Shown: piece by piece, positions 17,089-26,162 of the stretch
How the letters are laid out: each line of letters starts with the position of its first letter
How positions within the stretch are numbered: position 1 is the stretch's first letter
NCBI RefSeq assembly: GCF_008123425.1
Contig: NZ_VSSS01000016.1
Span: forward strand, 124,001 to 188,000
Direction of reading: 5' to 3'
Source: Bradyrhizobium rifense
Lineage (GTDB): Bacteria; Pseudomonadota; Alphaproteobacteria; Rhizobiales; Xanthobacteraceae
Length of the DNA stretch: 64,000 nucleotides
The notes under the pieces: model-generated
Database searches by the model: none
The model's input: only the letters and a program-made list of their open reading frames with translations
What the model was told of the DNA's origin: nothing
Position numbers and translations under genes: made by a program

Positions 17089-18225
17089 CTAGTAGCCGCT
17101 GTTGTTCGCCGCGCCCGCGCCGCCAAAGCGGCTCGCGGAGAACGCGCCGACCAGCTCCGGCTCGAGCGCGCCTTGCGCGACCATGCGCGCGATCTCGAAA
17201 GCGTGGTTGGAGGCGAGCGTGACGCCGGAATGGCAGCACGCGACGAAGGCGCCGGGATGCGTCTCCGACTGGTCGTAGATCGGAAAGCCGTCCTGCGGCA
17301 TGACGCGGATGCCGGCCCAGCTTCGGACCACGTTGAGCCGCGACAAATGCGGGAACATGCGCTGCGCGCGATCGGTCATCACTGCGCTGATCGAATGCTT
17401 CAGCGCACGGTCGTCGAGTTCGTCTTCCTTGCTGTCGCCGATCATCACCGTGCCCTCGTCGGTCTGGCGGATCGTGGTCAGCGGATGCGGCAGGAACGGC
17501 ATGGTGCGCTCGGTGACCACGATCTGGCCGCGGGTCGGGCCCATCGGCGCGTAGAGACCGACCATCGGCGCGAGCGTCTGGTTGGCATTGCCGGCGGCGA
17601 GCACGATTTTGGCGGCGCGAAGCTCGCCCTTCGGCGTGGTCAGGCGGAATTCGCCGCCGCTCTTGCTGATCGCCGAAACCGGCTGCTCCGGGAGATAATC
17701 GATGCCGAATTCCCTGAAGCCGGTGTGGAAGGCGCGAAAGGTGCGCAGCGAATTGACGTGGCCATCGAGCGGACAATAGCTGCCGCCCGAAACCTCCGGT
17801 CCGATCAACGGGAGCGACTTCTTCACCTCGGAGGCAGACAGCATCTCCATCTTGTAGTCAGCCGCCCCCGTCTGGTTGTGCATGCGCTTGACCAGTTCGG
17901 TGCGCTGACCGAATTCGTCGTCGCCGAGCGTGAGATGGAAGCCGCCGTTCTGCTGGAGCGACACATCGAGGCCCGTCTGTTGCTTCAACTCGGACGCCAG
18001 CCGGGCCCACGCTTGCGACGCCTGCACGGTCCAGACCGTATAAGCCGGCATGCCAAGGCCCTTGCTCTGCACCCAGACCAGCGCAAAATTCGCACGCGAG
18101 GCGCGCTTGGTGATGTCGCCTTCGTCGAGCACGGCCACACTCTTGCCGAGCCGGCCGAGGCCCCAGGCAATGGCGGAGCCGAGCAGTCCGCCGCCGACGA
18201 CGGCGACGTCATAGTCTTTGGGCAT
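17089..18225 (-). CDS. Second FAD-dependent DAO-family oxidoreductase
   Basis: 378 residues. FAD motif VAVVGGGLLGSAIAWGLG at the start, FALVWVQSKG (the flavin-proximal region) near residue 48, and a C-terminal CCHSGVTLASNHAFE motif. It is a paralogue of the DAO protein at the operon end but clearly diverged, so the pair are probably alternative catalytic subunits or act on successive substrates. GGAGAACCT precedes the ATG. It sits between the ABC permeases and the [2Fe-2S] subunit and shares their strand with gaps of 8 and 28 bases. Confidence 0.85.
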   Translation of the reverse strand: MPKDYDVAVVGGGLLGSAIAWGLGRLGKSVAVLDEGDITKRASRANFALVWVQSKGLGMPAYTVWTVQASQAWARLASELKQQTGLDVSLQQNGGFHLTLGDDEFGQRTELVKRMHNQTGAADYKMEMLSASEVKKSLPLIGPEVSGGSYCPLDGHVNSLRTFRAFHTGFREFGIDYLPEQPVSAISKSGGEFRLTTPKGELRAAKIVLAAGNANQTLAPMVGLYAPMGPTRGQIVVTERTMPFLPHPLTTIRQTDEGTVMIGDSKEDELDDRALKHSISAVMTDRAQRMFPHLSRLNVVRSWAGIRVMPQDGFPIYDQSETHPGAFVACCHSGVTLASNHAFEIARMVAQGALEPELVGAFSASRFGGAGAANNSGY

Positions 18226-18233
18226 AGGTTCTC

Positions 18234-19040
18234 CTATCGTCCCGTGTCGCCCTTGCCGGCGAGCACGCGGTCGAGCCCGTAGAAGCGGTCGAGCAGAATG
18301 AGGGCGGTCATGGTGATCGCGATCACGCAGGCCGAGACCGACGTCACCAGCGGATCAATGTTGTCCTGAATATAAAGGAACATGCGCACCGGCAACGTCT
18401 CGGTGCCGGGTGCTGCAAGGAAGACGGTCATGGTGAGATCGTCAAAGGACTGGATGAAGGCCAGCGCCCAGCCGCTGATGACGCCGGGCAGGATCAACGG
18501 CAAGGTCACACGGCGAAACAGCGTCCAGCCGCCGGCGCCGAGCGAGACCGCAGCCATCTCGACCGTGCGGTCCATGCCTGTTGCAGCCGCCAGCGTCAGC
18601 CGTAGCGCGAACGGGAACACGATGATGACATGCGCGATGATCAGCGCCGCAAAACTGCCGCCAAGCCCGGCCGAGGTGAAGAAGCGCAGGAAGGCGATGC
18701 CGAGCACGACATGCGGGATCATCAGCGGCGACAGGAACAGCGCCGCCAGCGCATCGCGCCCGCGGAAGCGATAGCGCGCGATGGCGAGCGCCGCCGGCAC
18801 CGCGAACAGCAGCGCCACGAAGGACGACAGCGCGCCGAGCCCAAGGCTGACCCAGAAGGCATGGATGAACTCGGGATAGTTGCCGATCGCCCTGAACCAG
18901 CGCAGCGAAAAGCCGTTGGTCGGCAGCGACAGAAAACCTTCGGGCGTGAACGCAACAAGGCAGACGACCAGGATCGGTGCCACCATGACAATGACGAAGA
19001 TGGTGTGGAAGATCAGCGCGAGCGGGCCGTTCCGTCTCAT
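18234..19040 (-). CDS. ABC transporter permease (PotC-like)
   Basis: 268 residues with six predicted helices and the EAA-type loop AAVSLGAGGWTLFRRVTLPL. This belongs to the spermidine/putrescine (PotC) class of inner-membrane permeases. Its ATG overlaps the stop of the PotB-like gene (ATGA). Together with the next three genes upstream it forms a complete importer for a polyamine-like or amino-acid-derived compound feeding the oxidase below. Confidence 0.88.
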   Translation of the reverse strand: MRRNGPLALIFHTIFVIVMVAPILVVCLVAFTPEGFLSLPTNGFSLRWFRAIGNYPEFIHAFWVSLGLGALSSFVALLFAVPAALAIARYRFRGRDALAALFLSPLMIPHVVLGIAFLRFFTSAGLGGSFAALIIAHVIIVFPFALRLTLAAATGMDRTVEMAAVSLGAGGWTLFRRVTLPLILPGVISGWALAFIQSFDDLTMTVFLAAPGTETLPVRMFLYIQDNIDPLVTSVSACVIAITMTALILLDRFYGLDRVLAGKGDTGR

Positions 19041-19912
19041 CGGAACACCTCGGCATAGCGGCGTTCGATCAGCGCGTTGCTGCCGACGACGATCAGTACC
19101 AGCGCGACCAATAGCAGCGTGGCGACGGCCGCGCCAAGCGGCCAGTTCAGCGTGTTGAGGAACTCATCATAAGCAAGCGTCGCGGCGACCTTGAGCCGGC
19201 GGCCACCAATGATCGCGGGCGTTGCGAAGGCGCTGGCCGAGAGCGAGAACACGATGATCGCGCCCGACAGCACACCCGGCATGATCTGCGGCATGATGAT
19301 ACGACGGATGATGGTGATGGGGCCCGCGCCGAGCGACATCGCGGCATTCTCGATCTGCGGATCGAGCCGCTGCAGCGCGGCCCACACCGAGAGCACCATG
19401 AACGGCATCATGACATGCGCGAGCGCGACCACCATGCCGGTTTCGGTGAACATGAAGGGGATGGGGAAGCGGATTACGCCTGCCGACATCAGCAGCTTGT
19501 TGACGAGGCCGTTATTGCCGCCGAACAGCAGCGCCCAGCCGAGCGTGCGCGCCACCACGGAGATCAGCAGCGGCCCGAGGATCACGAGCAGGAAAAAGCT
19601 CTTCCAGCGGCCGCTCATGCGGTTGAGGATGTAGGCCTCGGGCGCACCAAGCAGAGCGGTGAGCAACGTGGTCAGGATCGCAATGCGAAAGGTCCGCCAG
19701 AACATTTCGGCGTAATAGGGATCAGTCGCGATCTCCTTCCAGTTCTTCAGAATGAAGACAGGCTCAATGCCCTTGTACTGGCCCCAATCGTGGAACGACA
19801 GCATCACGGTCATCGCCAGCGGAATCAGCAGCACGCCGACGAACAGCATCAGGGCAGGCGCCGTCAGCGCCCACGGCGCGCGCGCGTTGCGTTCCTCTGC
19901 GGCCGCGCTCAT
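19037..19912 (-). CDS. ABC transporter permease (PotB-like)
   Basis: 291 residues, six predicted helices after a short cytoplasmic N-terminus, with the EAA loop AAMSLGAGPITIIRRIIMPQ. It pairs with the PotC-like permease as a heterodimeric channel. The start overlaps the ATPase gene stop by four bases. The lack of a recognisable signal beyond the first helix and the length fit PotB. Confidence 0.88.
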   Translation of the reverse strand: MSAAAEERNARAPWALTAPALMLFVGVLLIPLAMTVMLSFHDWGQYKGIEPVFILKNWKEIATDPYYAEMFWRTFRIAILTTLLTALLGAPEAYILNRMSGRWKSFFLLVILGPLLISVVARTLGWALLFGGNNGLVNKLLMSAGVIRFPIPFMFTETGMVVALAHVMMPFMVLSVWAALQRLDPQIENAAMSLGAGPITIIRRIIMPQIMPGVLSGAIIVFSLSASAFATPAIIGGRRLKVAATLAYDEFLNTLNWPLGAAVATLLLVALVLIVVGSNALIERRYAEVFR

Positions 19913-20949
19913 GCGACGGTCCTCGCACGCACGCTCATGTCCTCGGGCCGCCAGGTGAGGCGAACGGCCTCGCCTTCAGTCGGCTGCGGTTGACCGTCAT
20001 TCTGACGGATCACGATCGCCGGACCGCATTCGCTGTCGCACTGGAACAGCCAGTGATTGCCCTGGAAGATCCGGGTGACGATCTTTGCGCCGAGACCCGC
20101 ATCGCCAAAGCCGATTCTTTCAGGACGAATGCTGACGGTGACAGGGCCGCTGAGACCGGCCGGCGCCGGCGCGCTCCAGGAGCCCACCACCAACAGCGCC
20201 GGGGTCGCAGTCCGATCGATCGCCCCGGCAAAATCGTTGGTCTTGCCCAAAAACTGCGAGACGAAGGCCGAGGCCGGCTTCTCATACGTCTCCTGCGGCG
20301 TGCCGATCTGTTCGATCTTGCCCTGGCTCATGACCACGATGCGGTCGGACAGCGACATCGCCTCGTTCTGGTCGTGGGTGACGAGGATCGTGGTGGTGCC
20401 GATGGTGCGCTGGATCTGACGCAGCTCGATCTGCATCTCCTCGCGCAGCTTTGCGTCGAGGTTGGACAACGGCTCGTCGAGCAGCAGCACGCTCGGCTTG
20501 ATCACCAGCGCACGCGCCAGCGCCACGCGCTGCTGCTGGCCGCCTGACATCCGGCGCGGATGGCGGTCCTCGTAACCGGCGAGACCCACCATTGCGAGCG
20601 CAGCACGAACGCGTTCGGCCCTGTCAGCGCGCGACACGTTGCGCATCTCCAGACCGAACGCGACGTTCTCCGCCGCCGTCATGTGCGGAAACAGCGCGTA
20701 GCTCTGGAACACGATGCCGAGCCCGCGCTTGGCCGGATGGATCGCGGTCAGGTCCTTGTCCTCGAGGCGGATCGCACCGCGCGTGGGATCGAGGAAGCCC
20801 GCGATCATCTGCAACGTCGTGGTCTTGCCGCAGCCGGAGGGGCCAAGGAAGGAGATGAACTCCCCCTTGCCCACCGCGAGACTGAAGTCGTCGACCACAG
20901 TCTGCGCGCCGAACTGCTTGGCGACCCCTTCGAGCTCAAGAAAGGCCAT
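19909..20949 (-). CDS. ABC transporter ATP-binding protein (PotA-like)
   Basis: 346 residues. Walker A GPSGCGKTT, signature [14 protein letters not shown] and Walker B LLLDEPLSNLD in the first 240 residues; a TOBE domain with VSIRPERIGF fills the C-terminus. This is the PotA/FbpC type ATPase that powers the two permeases. GGAGA lies 6-10 bases before the ATG. Confidence 0.9.
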   Translation of the reverse strand: MAFLELEGVAKQFGAQTVVDDFSLAVGKGEFISFLGPSGCGKTTTLQMIAGFLDPTRGAIRLEDKDLTAIHPAKRGLGIVFQSYALFPHMTAAENVAFGLEMRNVSRADRAERVRAALAMVGLAGYEDRHPRRMSGGQQQRVALARALVIKPSVLLLDEPLSNLDAKLREEMQIELRQIQRTIGTTTILVTHDQNEAMSLSDRIVVMSQGKIEQIGTPQETYEKPASAFVSQFLGKTNDFAGAIDRTATPALLVVGSWSAPAPAGLSGPVTVSIRPERIGFGDAGLGAKIVTRIFQGNHWLFQCDSECGPAIVIRQNDGQPQPTEGEAVRLTWRPEDMSVRARTVA

Positions 20950-20976
20950 ACGCTGTCTCCGCTACGTACGATCAGA

Positions 20977-22014
20977 TCAGCGCTCGACCTCGCGATTCCA
21001 GCGCTTGGTCCACTCCTCGCGCTTGTCGTTGATGACGGTCCAGTCCGGATTGTAGAGCTTTGCCGCGCGCTCGCCGACCGGGGCCATCTTGCCGAGCTCC
21101 GGCGGCACCACCAGCGATTTCAGCACCGGGCCGTAGCCGTAGTCCTTCAGCATCACGAGCTGGATTTTGGGATCGAGCAGCATCTTGACGAAGTTTGAGG
21201 CGAGAGGCGAGGCGTTGGGCTTGGCGATCGGACAGGCCGTCGTCAGCAGCGTTGCCGCGCCTTCCTTCGGGTAGACGAAATCGACGGGGAAGCCGGTGTT
21301 GGCGAAGCTCTGCACGCGGCCGGTGCCCCACACCGCGATGACGGCCTGGCCGGACTGGAACAGCTCGGTCATCTTGCCCGGCGACGGCTCATAGGCGAGC
21401 ACGTTCGGATTGATCTGCTCCTTGAAGATCTTGAAGCCGGAATCGACGTTGGCCTCGCCGCCGCCGTTCATCTTCGACAGCATCACCAGCGCCTCTAAGC
21501 CGTAGGTGTTGTTGATCGGCGGGATCACGAGCTGTTTTGCGTACTTCGTGTCCTTCAGATCATTCCACGAGGTCGGCGGCGCCCAGCCTTTCTCGGCAAA
21601 CACCTTGGTGTTGTACATCAAGCCGGTGGCAACAATGCCGATCGCGACGGCGCGATCGTCCTTGAAGCGCGCGGTGTCGTAGAGATCGGCGGCCGGCAGG
21701 CCCTCGAGCTTGCCGCAGAAGCCGAGCTGGATCGCCTGGTACATCGGGCCATCGTCGACGATGGCGACGTCAATCTGCTGATTGCCCTTCTGCGCCTGGA
21801 GTTTTGCCAGCGTGTCGGTGGAATTGCCGGCGACGTATTCGACCTTGACGCCGTTCTCCTTCTCGAAGGCCGGGATCACCTCATCGCGGATGGTCTTCTC
21901 GAACGAGCCGCCGTAGCCGGCGACATAGAGCGTTTTCTGCTGGGCCGAGGCGACCGACGGGACGGCGACGAGCGCCGCGATGCTGACCGCTGTCAGAAGG
22001 CGAAAAGTCTTCAT
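20977..22014 (-). CDS. Periplasmic substrate-binding protein (PotD-like)
   Basis: 345 residues. A Sec signal peptide (MKTFRLLTAVS to SVASAQ, about 24 residues) precedes an extracellular solute-binding domain of the PotD/SBP_bac_8 type (TLYVAGYGGSFEKTIRDE, then VIPAFEKENGVKVEYVAGNS). The ATG at 22014 has GGAG 8-12 bases upstream; 23 extra upstream codons do not look like a signal peptide. It is first in the leftward operon, so the ligand it binds should be the substrate of the amine oxidase. The ligand cannot be read from sequence. Confidence 0.88.
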   Translation of the reverse strand: MKTFRLLTAVSIAALVAVPSVASAQQKTLYVAGYGGSFEKTIRDEVIPAFEKENGVKVEYVAGNSTDTLAKLQAQKGNQQIDVAIVDDGPMYQAIQLGFCGKLEGLPAADLYDTARFKDDRAVAIGIVATGLMYNTKVFAEKGWAPPTSWNDLKDTKYAKQLVIPPINNTYGLEALVMLSKMNGGGEANVDSGFKIFKEQINPNVLAYEPSPGKMTELFQSGQAVIAVWGTGRVQSFANTGFPVDFVYPKEGAATLLTTACPIAKPNASPLASNFVKMLLDPKIQLVMLKDYGYGPVLKSLVVPPELGKMAPVGERAAKLYNPDWTVINDKREEWTKRWNREVER

Positions 22015-22289
22015 GTGGACCGATCTCCAATACCGGAATGAGGTGACGTGCCGACAAATCTCTGGCTGAAGCGCCTTCCGCATTTACTTCCGCGCAATCC
22101 CCCTCTCCAACCAGGGCTCCGGCCCCCGCTCGGCAGGTTTTGGCGCGATTCGGAGGTTTGAACCCCTCCAATCTGCCGAAAAAGCGGGCTGTCTCCAGTC
22201 CTGATGAAAAAGATCGCAAACCCGAGCTTCCATCGTCCAATGAATAATGGCACCCTCTGCATGCTCAAATGTTATGAATGGAATCTGGG
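22015..22289. promoter_or_regulatory. Divergent promoter region of the Pot-like operon and LysR gene
   Basis: 275 bases with no convincing gene. The segment 22240-22275 is locally AT-rich and holds an ATAA at 22245-22248 and a TTAT further right at 22272-22275, compatible with a LysR-type binding site near the regulator start, but no OccR-style site with short spacing was found. Confidence 0.4.
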
Positions 22290-23189
22290 ATGGCGCGGAT
22301 CAATTCGCGGCAGGTGGAGGCCTTCCGCGCGACGATGCTGACCGGCAGCGTCACCGAGGCGGCGGCGCTGATGACCGTCACGCAGCCGGCGGTGAGCCGG
22401 TTGCTGCGCGACCTCCAGGCGCTGCTGAAAATGGAGCTGTTCGAACGGCGCGGCACTGGTCTCGTGCCGACGGCGGCGGCGATGGCGCTCTATACCGAAG
22501 TGGAGCGCTCCTTTGTCGGCCTCGAGCGCATCACCGCCGCAGCCGAGGAAATCCGCGGCCGCCGCACAGGCTCGCTGCGGATCGCGGCGCTGCCGGCGCT
22601 GTCGAATGGCTATCTGCCCCGGCTCACGGGTCACTTCCTCAAGGAGCGCCCGAATCTCAACCTCGCCTTCTTCGGCGTGATCTCGCCGATCGTGGTCGAC
22701 TGGGTGCTGAACAATCAGTGTGACGTCGGCTTTGCCGAGGTGCCGATCGCGCATTCCGGCCTGCCGAGCCAGAAGCTTCCCGCCCCTGCACGCGTCGCGG
22801 TGCTGCCGACGGGTCATCGCCTCGCGGAAAAAGAAGTGCTGGAGCCGCGCGACTTCGAGGGCGAGACGTTCATCTCGCTGTCTTCGGGCACGTCGAGCCG
22901 GCATCTCGTTGACCAGGTCTTCCACCGCCACGATGTCCGCCGCGTGCTGCGGGTGGAGACCACGCTGTCGGAGATCATGTGCGGCATGGTGTCGTCCGGG
23001 CTTGGCGTCGCAATCTGCGATCCCTTCACCGCGCAGGAATTTTCGACCCGCGGCGTCGTCGTGCGCCGCTTCCTGCCGCGCATCGATTTCGAATTCTCCG
23101 CCGTCTTTCCCGCGCAGCGCAGCCCCTCGCCGGTGGCGCTCGATCTGGTCGAGACCATGCGGAAGTCGCTCGCCGAGTTTGACAGCTAG
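22290..23189 (+). CDS. LysR family regulator, OccR/NocR-like
   Basis: 299 residues. The N-terminus (NSRQVEAFRATMLTGSV, then EAAALMTVTQPAVSRLLRDL and ELFERRGTGLVPT) matches the octopine/nopaline-catabolism regulators OccR and NocR closely by eye. A substrate-binding domain follows from about residue 90. GGAA lies 6-9 bases before the ATG at 22290; an ATG at 22278 lacks any ribosome site. It is divergent from the Pot-like/opine-oxidase-like operon. Opine-responsive LysR beside opine-oxidase-type genes supports an opine-like or arginine/ornithine-derived inducer; this is inference. Confidence 0.88.
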   Translation: MARINSRQVEAFRATMLTGSVTEAAALMTVTQPAVSRLLRDLQALLKMELFERRGTGLVPTAAAMALYTEVERSFVGLERITAAAEEIRGRRTGSLRIAALPALSNGYLPRLTGHFLKERPNLNLAFFGVISPIVVDWVLNNQCDVGFAEVPIAHSGLPSQKLPAPARVAVLPTGHRLAEKEVLEPRDFEGETFISLSSGTSSRHLVDQVFHRHDVRRVLRVETTLSEIMCGMVSSGLGVAICDPFTAQEFSTRGVVVRRFLPRIDFEFSAVFPAQRSPSPVALDLVETMRKSLAEFDS

Positions 23190-24559
23190 CCGTTAAACGC
23201 GGCCTGCGCCTCCGGCAGGTCCCAGATCTTGCCGATCCCGGCGGTGCCGGCAGCTGTGATCGCCGCCTCGTCCGCGCCGAGATAGCGTCCCTCATCAACC
23301 AGCACGCGTCCATCGACCATGACCTGATCGATATTGGCGCGGTTGGCGAGTGCGATCAGCGCGCGGCGCGGATCGAACAATGGCTGAAGATGCGGATGGG
23401 TGAGATCGACGACGGTGAGATCGGCGGTGGCGCCCGGCTCGATGCGGCCGAGGTCCGGGCGCTTGATGACATCGGCGGCAACAGCTGTGTTCGCCTCGAT
23501 CAGCTCGGGCGAGTTGGCGACATCGGCGCGCTGCGAGGTGACCTTGGAGATCAGCGACGCTGCGTTGAGCTCGCCAAGCAGGTCCATGTTGTAGCCGTCG
23601 GTGCCGACCACCGTACGCACGCCGTGCTCCGCAAACCGGCTGAAGGCCGCCGTCACGCCGGCACGCGCGAACACGCGCGGGCAATTGAGCACGGTCATGC
23701 CGCGCGCGGCCATCAGCTTCAGATCGTCGTCGCTGCTGAACATGCAGTGCGCTGCCATGAGATCGGGTGCGAGCAGGCCGAGCCAGTCCAGATATTGCGC
23801 CGGCGTGCGGCCACCATAGCGCTTGCCGATGGTCTCGACCTCGGCGCGGCTCTGCGCCATGTGCGTCGTGATGGGCACGCCGAGCTCACGCGCCCGCGCG
23901 GCGCAGGCCTTCAGCAGATCGGGACCGCAGGTGTCGGTGGCGTGCGGGCTCATCGCGAGAGAGATGCGGCCGTCGCCGCGATTGTTCCAGCGCTGGTAGA
24001 GCGCGTCCCATGTCGCCATGTCGGCGGTGCCGTCGTCGCCGGAATAGCGCACCACGCCGTCGGGGCCGGCCTTGGCGTCCGACGTCGAGAACAGATAAGG
24101 CGCGCCGTAGAAGCGGATGCCCATCTCTTCTGCCGCGTCGAACATCTCGGGGATCGAATTCCTGAACGGCTCCATCACGGTGGTGGCGCCGCCCTTGAGG
24201 AGCTGGAGGATGCCGAGCCGCGCGACCGCGAGACGCTCTTCCGCCGACAGGATATCGGCGCCGCGTTTGGTCAGCGGCAGCAGCACCGTGTAGACGATGC
24301 TCTGGTTGTTCTTGCGGCCGTTGCCGTCCTCGCTGTGGCTGCGCGCCACCGCTTCGGAGAAGCAGTGATTGTGCAGATTGAGCAGGCCCGGCAGAACGAA
24401 GCGGCCGGGGCGGTCGTAGACTTGATCCGCGCTCGGCTTGTCGCGCGTGACCGCGGCGATCTTCTTGCCTTCAACCAGAACCCAATGGTCGCGCAACACG
24501 TCCTGCGCGCCGTCCTTGCGTGACAGTACATAGCTGCCGAAGATTGCTGTGGTGCTCAT
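23186..24559 (-). CDS. Amidohydrolase, TRZ/ATZ (deaminase/chlorohydrolase) type
   Basis: 457 residues. Metal ligands fit the superfamily: HNH in LNLHNHCF, His in ITTHMAQS, His in MAAHCMFSS and Asp in VVGTDGYNMD. The architecture is that of guanine/SAH deaminases and triazine hydrolases, acting on ring or amidine C-N bonds. The ATG overlaps the stop of the oligopeptide-type binding protein (ATGA), showing the long upstream extension of the frame is not used. It is the last gene of the eight-gene leftward operon. Its stop codon overlaps that of the convergent LysR gene by four bases (CTAG). Confidence 0.85.
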   Translation of the reverse strand: MSTTAIFGSYVLSRKDGAQDVLRDHWVLVEGKKIAAVTRDKPSADQVYDRPGRFVLPGLLNLHNHCFSEAVARSHSEDGNGRKNNQSIVYTVLLPLTKRGADILSAEERLAVARLGILQLLKGGATTVMEPFRNSIPEMFDAAEEMGIRFYGAPYLFSTSDAKAGPDGVVRYSGDDGTADMATWDALYQRWNNRGDGRISLAMSPHATDTCGPDLLKACAARARELGVPITTHMAQSRAEVETIGKRYGGRTPAQYLDWLGLLAPDLMAAHCMFSSDDDLKLMAARGMTVLNCPRVFARAGVTAAFSRFAEHGVRTVVGTDGYNMDLLGELNAASLISKVTSQRADVANSPELIEANTAVAADVIKRPDLGRIEPGATADLTVVDLTHPHLQPLFDPRRALIALANRANIDQVMVDGRVLVDEGRYLGADEAAITAAGTAGIGKIWDLPEAQAAFNG

Positions 24560-26139
24560 GCGGGGCGTACGTTCCAGAAGACTGCGGTGCCGTCGAGAAT
24601 GCCGGTGATGGCTTTGCGATAGGCGGTTGGCTGCTTGTACAGGCCGATTGGAATATAGGGGATTTCCTCGAAGGCGACTGCCTGGATCTCGCGGCAGATG
24701 CGCTGCTGCTCGGCAAGCTCTGACGCCGCCAGCCACTGGCTGCGCAAGGGCGCCATCTTCTCGCTCGCATACCAGCCGGCGACCTTGCCTTCGCCGCGGA
24801 TGTTGGTGTTGCCGGCCGGGTTGAGCCAGTCGATGCCCTGCCAATTGCCGACCGCAGCACTCCAGCCGCCCTGCCCGATCGGCTCCTTCTTGAGCTGACG
24901 CTGCAGCACGGCGGCAAAATCGAGCCCGGCATATTCGACGTTCATGCCGGCCTTGCGCAAGCTATCGACCGCGATCTCGCCGAGCGGCTTCTGCGCCAGC
25001 GAATTGGTGGGCACGAGCACCACGATCTTCTCGCCATTGTAACCGGCGGCCTTCAGGTCGGCCTTGACCTTGTCGTAGTTGCGCGGACCGCGGAACACGT
25101 CGAGGCCAACCTCGCTCGCCATCGGCGTACCCGGCGCGAAAAAGCCAATTGGCGAGACCTGGAACGCCGGGTCGGTGCCGGCCACCGCCGTCATGAACGC
25201 GGACTGATCGATCGCGCCGAGCAGCGCACGGCGAACGGCAGGATTGTCGAACGGCGGCTGCAGATGATTGAGGCGCAGCATGCAGGCGTAGCCGCGGGGA
25301 TCGAGGATACGCGTCTCGATGTCGCCGGCGGCCTTGATGATCGGCAACAGATCGTGCGGCGTGGTTTCCTGCCAGTCCTGCTCGCCGGTCTGGAGCGCGG
25401 CAACGCCGGTGCCGGCATCGGGCGTGGTGGTCCAGACCACGCGGTCGTAGTGAACGATCTTCGGTCCCGCGGTCCAATCCGGCTTGCCGTCGGTGCGCGG
25501 CTGATAGCGCTCGAATTTGGCATAGGCGTTGCGGGCGCCTTGCACGCGCTCGTCGGCGAGATAGCGGAACGGACCGCTGCCGATGACTTCGGTCAACGGC
25601 TTGAACGGGTCCTGGCTCGCCAGCCGCTCCGGCATCATGAAGCAGGGATTGATCGCGGCCTTGCCGAGCGCCTGCGGCAGCAGCGGGAACGGACGCTTGA
25701 GACGGAAACGGATGGTGCGGTCGTCCGCAGCTGACAGCTCGGCGGTCGCTTCCATCAGCTCGCCGCCGAAGCCATCGCGCGCGGCCCAGCGGCGGATGCT
25801 TGCGACGCAGTCGCGCGCGAGCACACGCTCGCCGTCATGCCAGAACAGGCCGTCGCGCAAGCTGAGGTCCCATTGCAGCCCGTCGCCGGAGATGGCCTGC
25901 CCCGACAGCATCTGCGGCGAGACCTGGAGCGCGGAGCTCATGCCATAGAGCGTGTCGTAGACCATGAAGCCGTGGTTTCGCGAGACCTGCGCGGTTGAAT
26001 AGATGGGATCGACGAAGGCGAGGTCGATGACAGGAATGAAGCGCAGCGTGCTCTGGGATTCGGCGCGGACGATGCCCGGCATCGAAAGCGCCGGCACGGT
26101 TGCGGCGGCCTTGAGGAGCGAGCGACGGGAGATGGGCAT
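24556..26139 (-). CDS. ABC transporter substrate-binding protein, oligopeptide (DppA/OppA) type
   Basis: 527 residues. The N-terminus MPISRRSLLKAAA to MPGIVRAE is a Tat signal. The rest is an SBP_bac_5 domain (QWDLSLRDGLFWHDG; YNGEKIVVLVP). AGGAG lies 8-12 bases before the ATG; an open frame upstream for 127 codons is antisense-like noise over the racemase gene. No cognate dipeptide permease or ATPase genes are adjacent, so it must use a transporter elsewhere or the polar amino acid permease in the same operon, which would be unusual. Confidence 0.85.
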   Translation of the reverse strand: MPISRRSLLKAAATVPALSMPGIVRAESQSTLRFIPVIDLAFVDPIYSTAQVSRNHGFMVYDTLYGMSSALQVSPQMLSGQAISGDGLQWDLSLRDGLFWHDGERVLARDCVASIRRWAARDGFGGELMEATAELSAADDRTIRFRLKRPFPLLPQALGKAAINPCFMMPERLASQDPFKPLTEVIGSGPFRYLADERVQGARNAYAKFERYQPRTDGKPDWTAGPKIVHYDRVVWTTTPDAGTGVAALQTGEQDWQETTPHDLLPIIKAAGDIETRILDPRGYACMLRLNHLQPPFDNPAVRRALLGAIDQSAFMTAVAGTDPAFQVSPIGFFAPGTPMASEVGLDVFRGPRNYDKVKADLKAAGYNGEKIVVLVPTNSLAQKPLGEIAVDSLRKAGMNVEYAGLDFAAVLQRQLKKEPIGQGGWSAAVGNWQGIDWLNPAGNTNIRGEGKVAGWYASEKMAPLRSQWLAASELAEQQRICREIQAVAFEEIPYIPIGLYKQPTAYRKAITGILDGTAVFWNVRPA

Positions 26140-26162
26140 TACAAAAGGCTCCTGAAGATATC

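Noticed and set aside
14246..18282. Several long plus-strand frames opposite the amine oxidase genes
   Set aside because: No domain pattern, no ribosome sites, and all lie exactly antisense to genes with FAD and iron-sulfur motifs.
22011..22268. 85-codon frame upstream of the PotD-like gene
   Set aside because: Random-looking sequence in a divergent promoter gap, no start signal.
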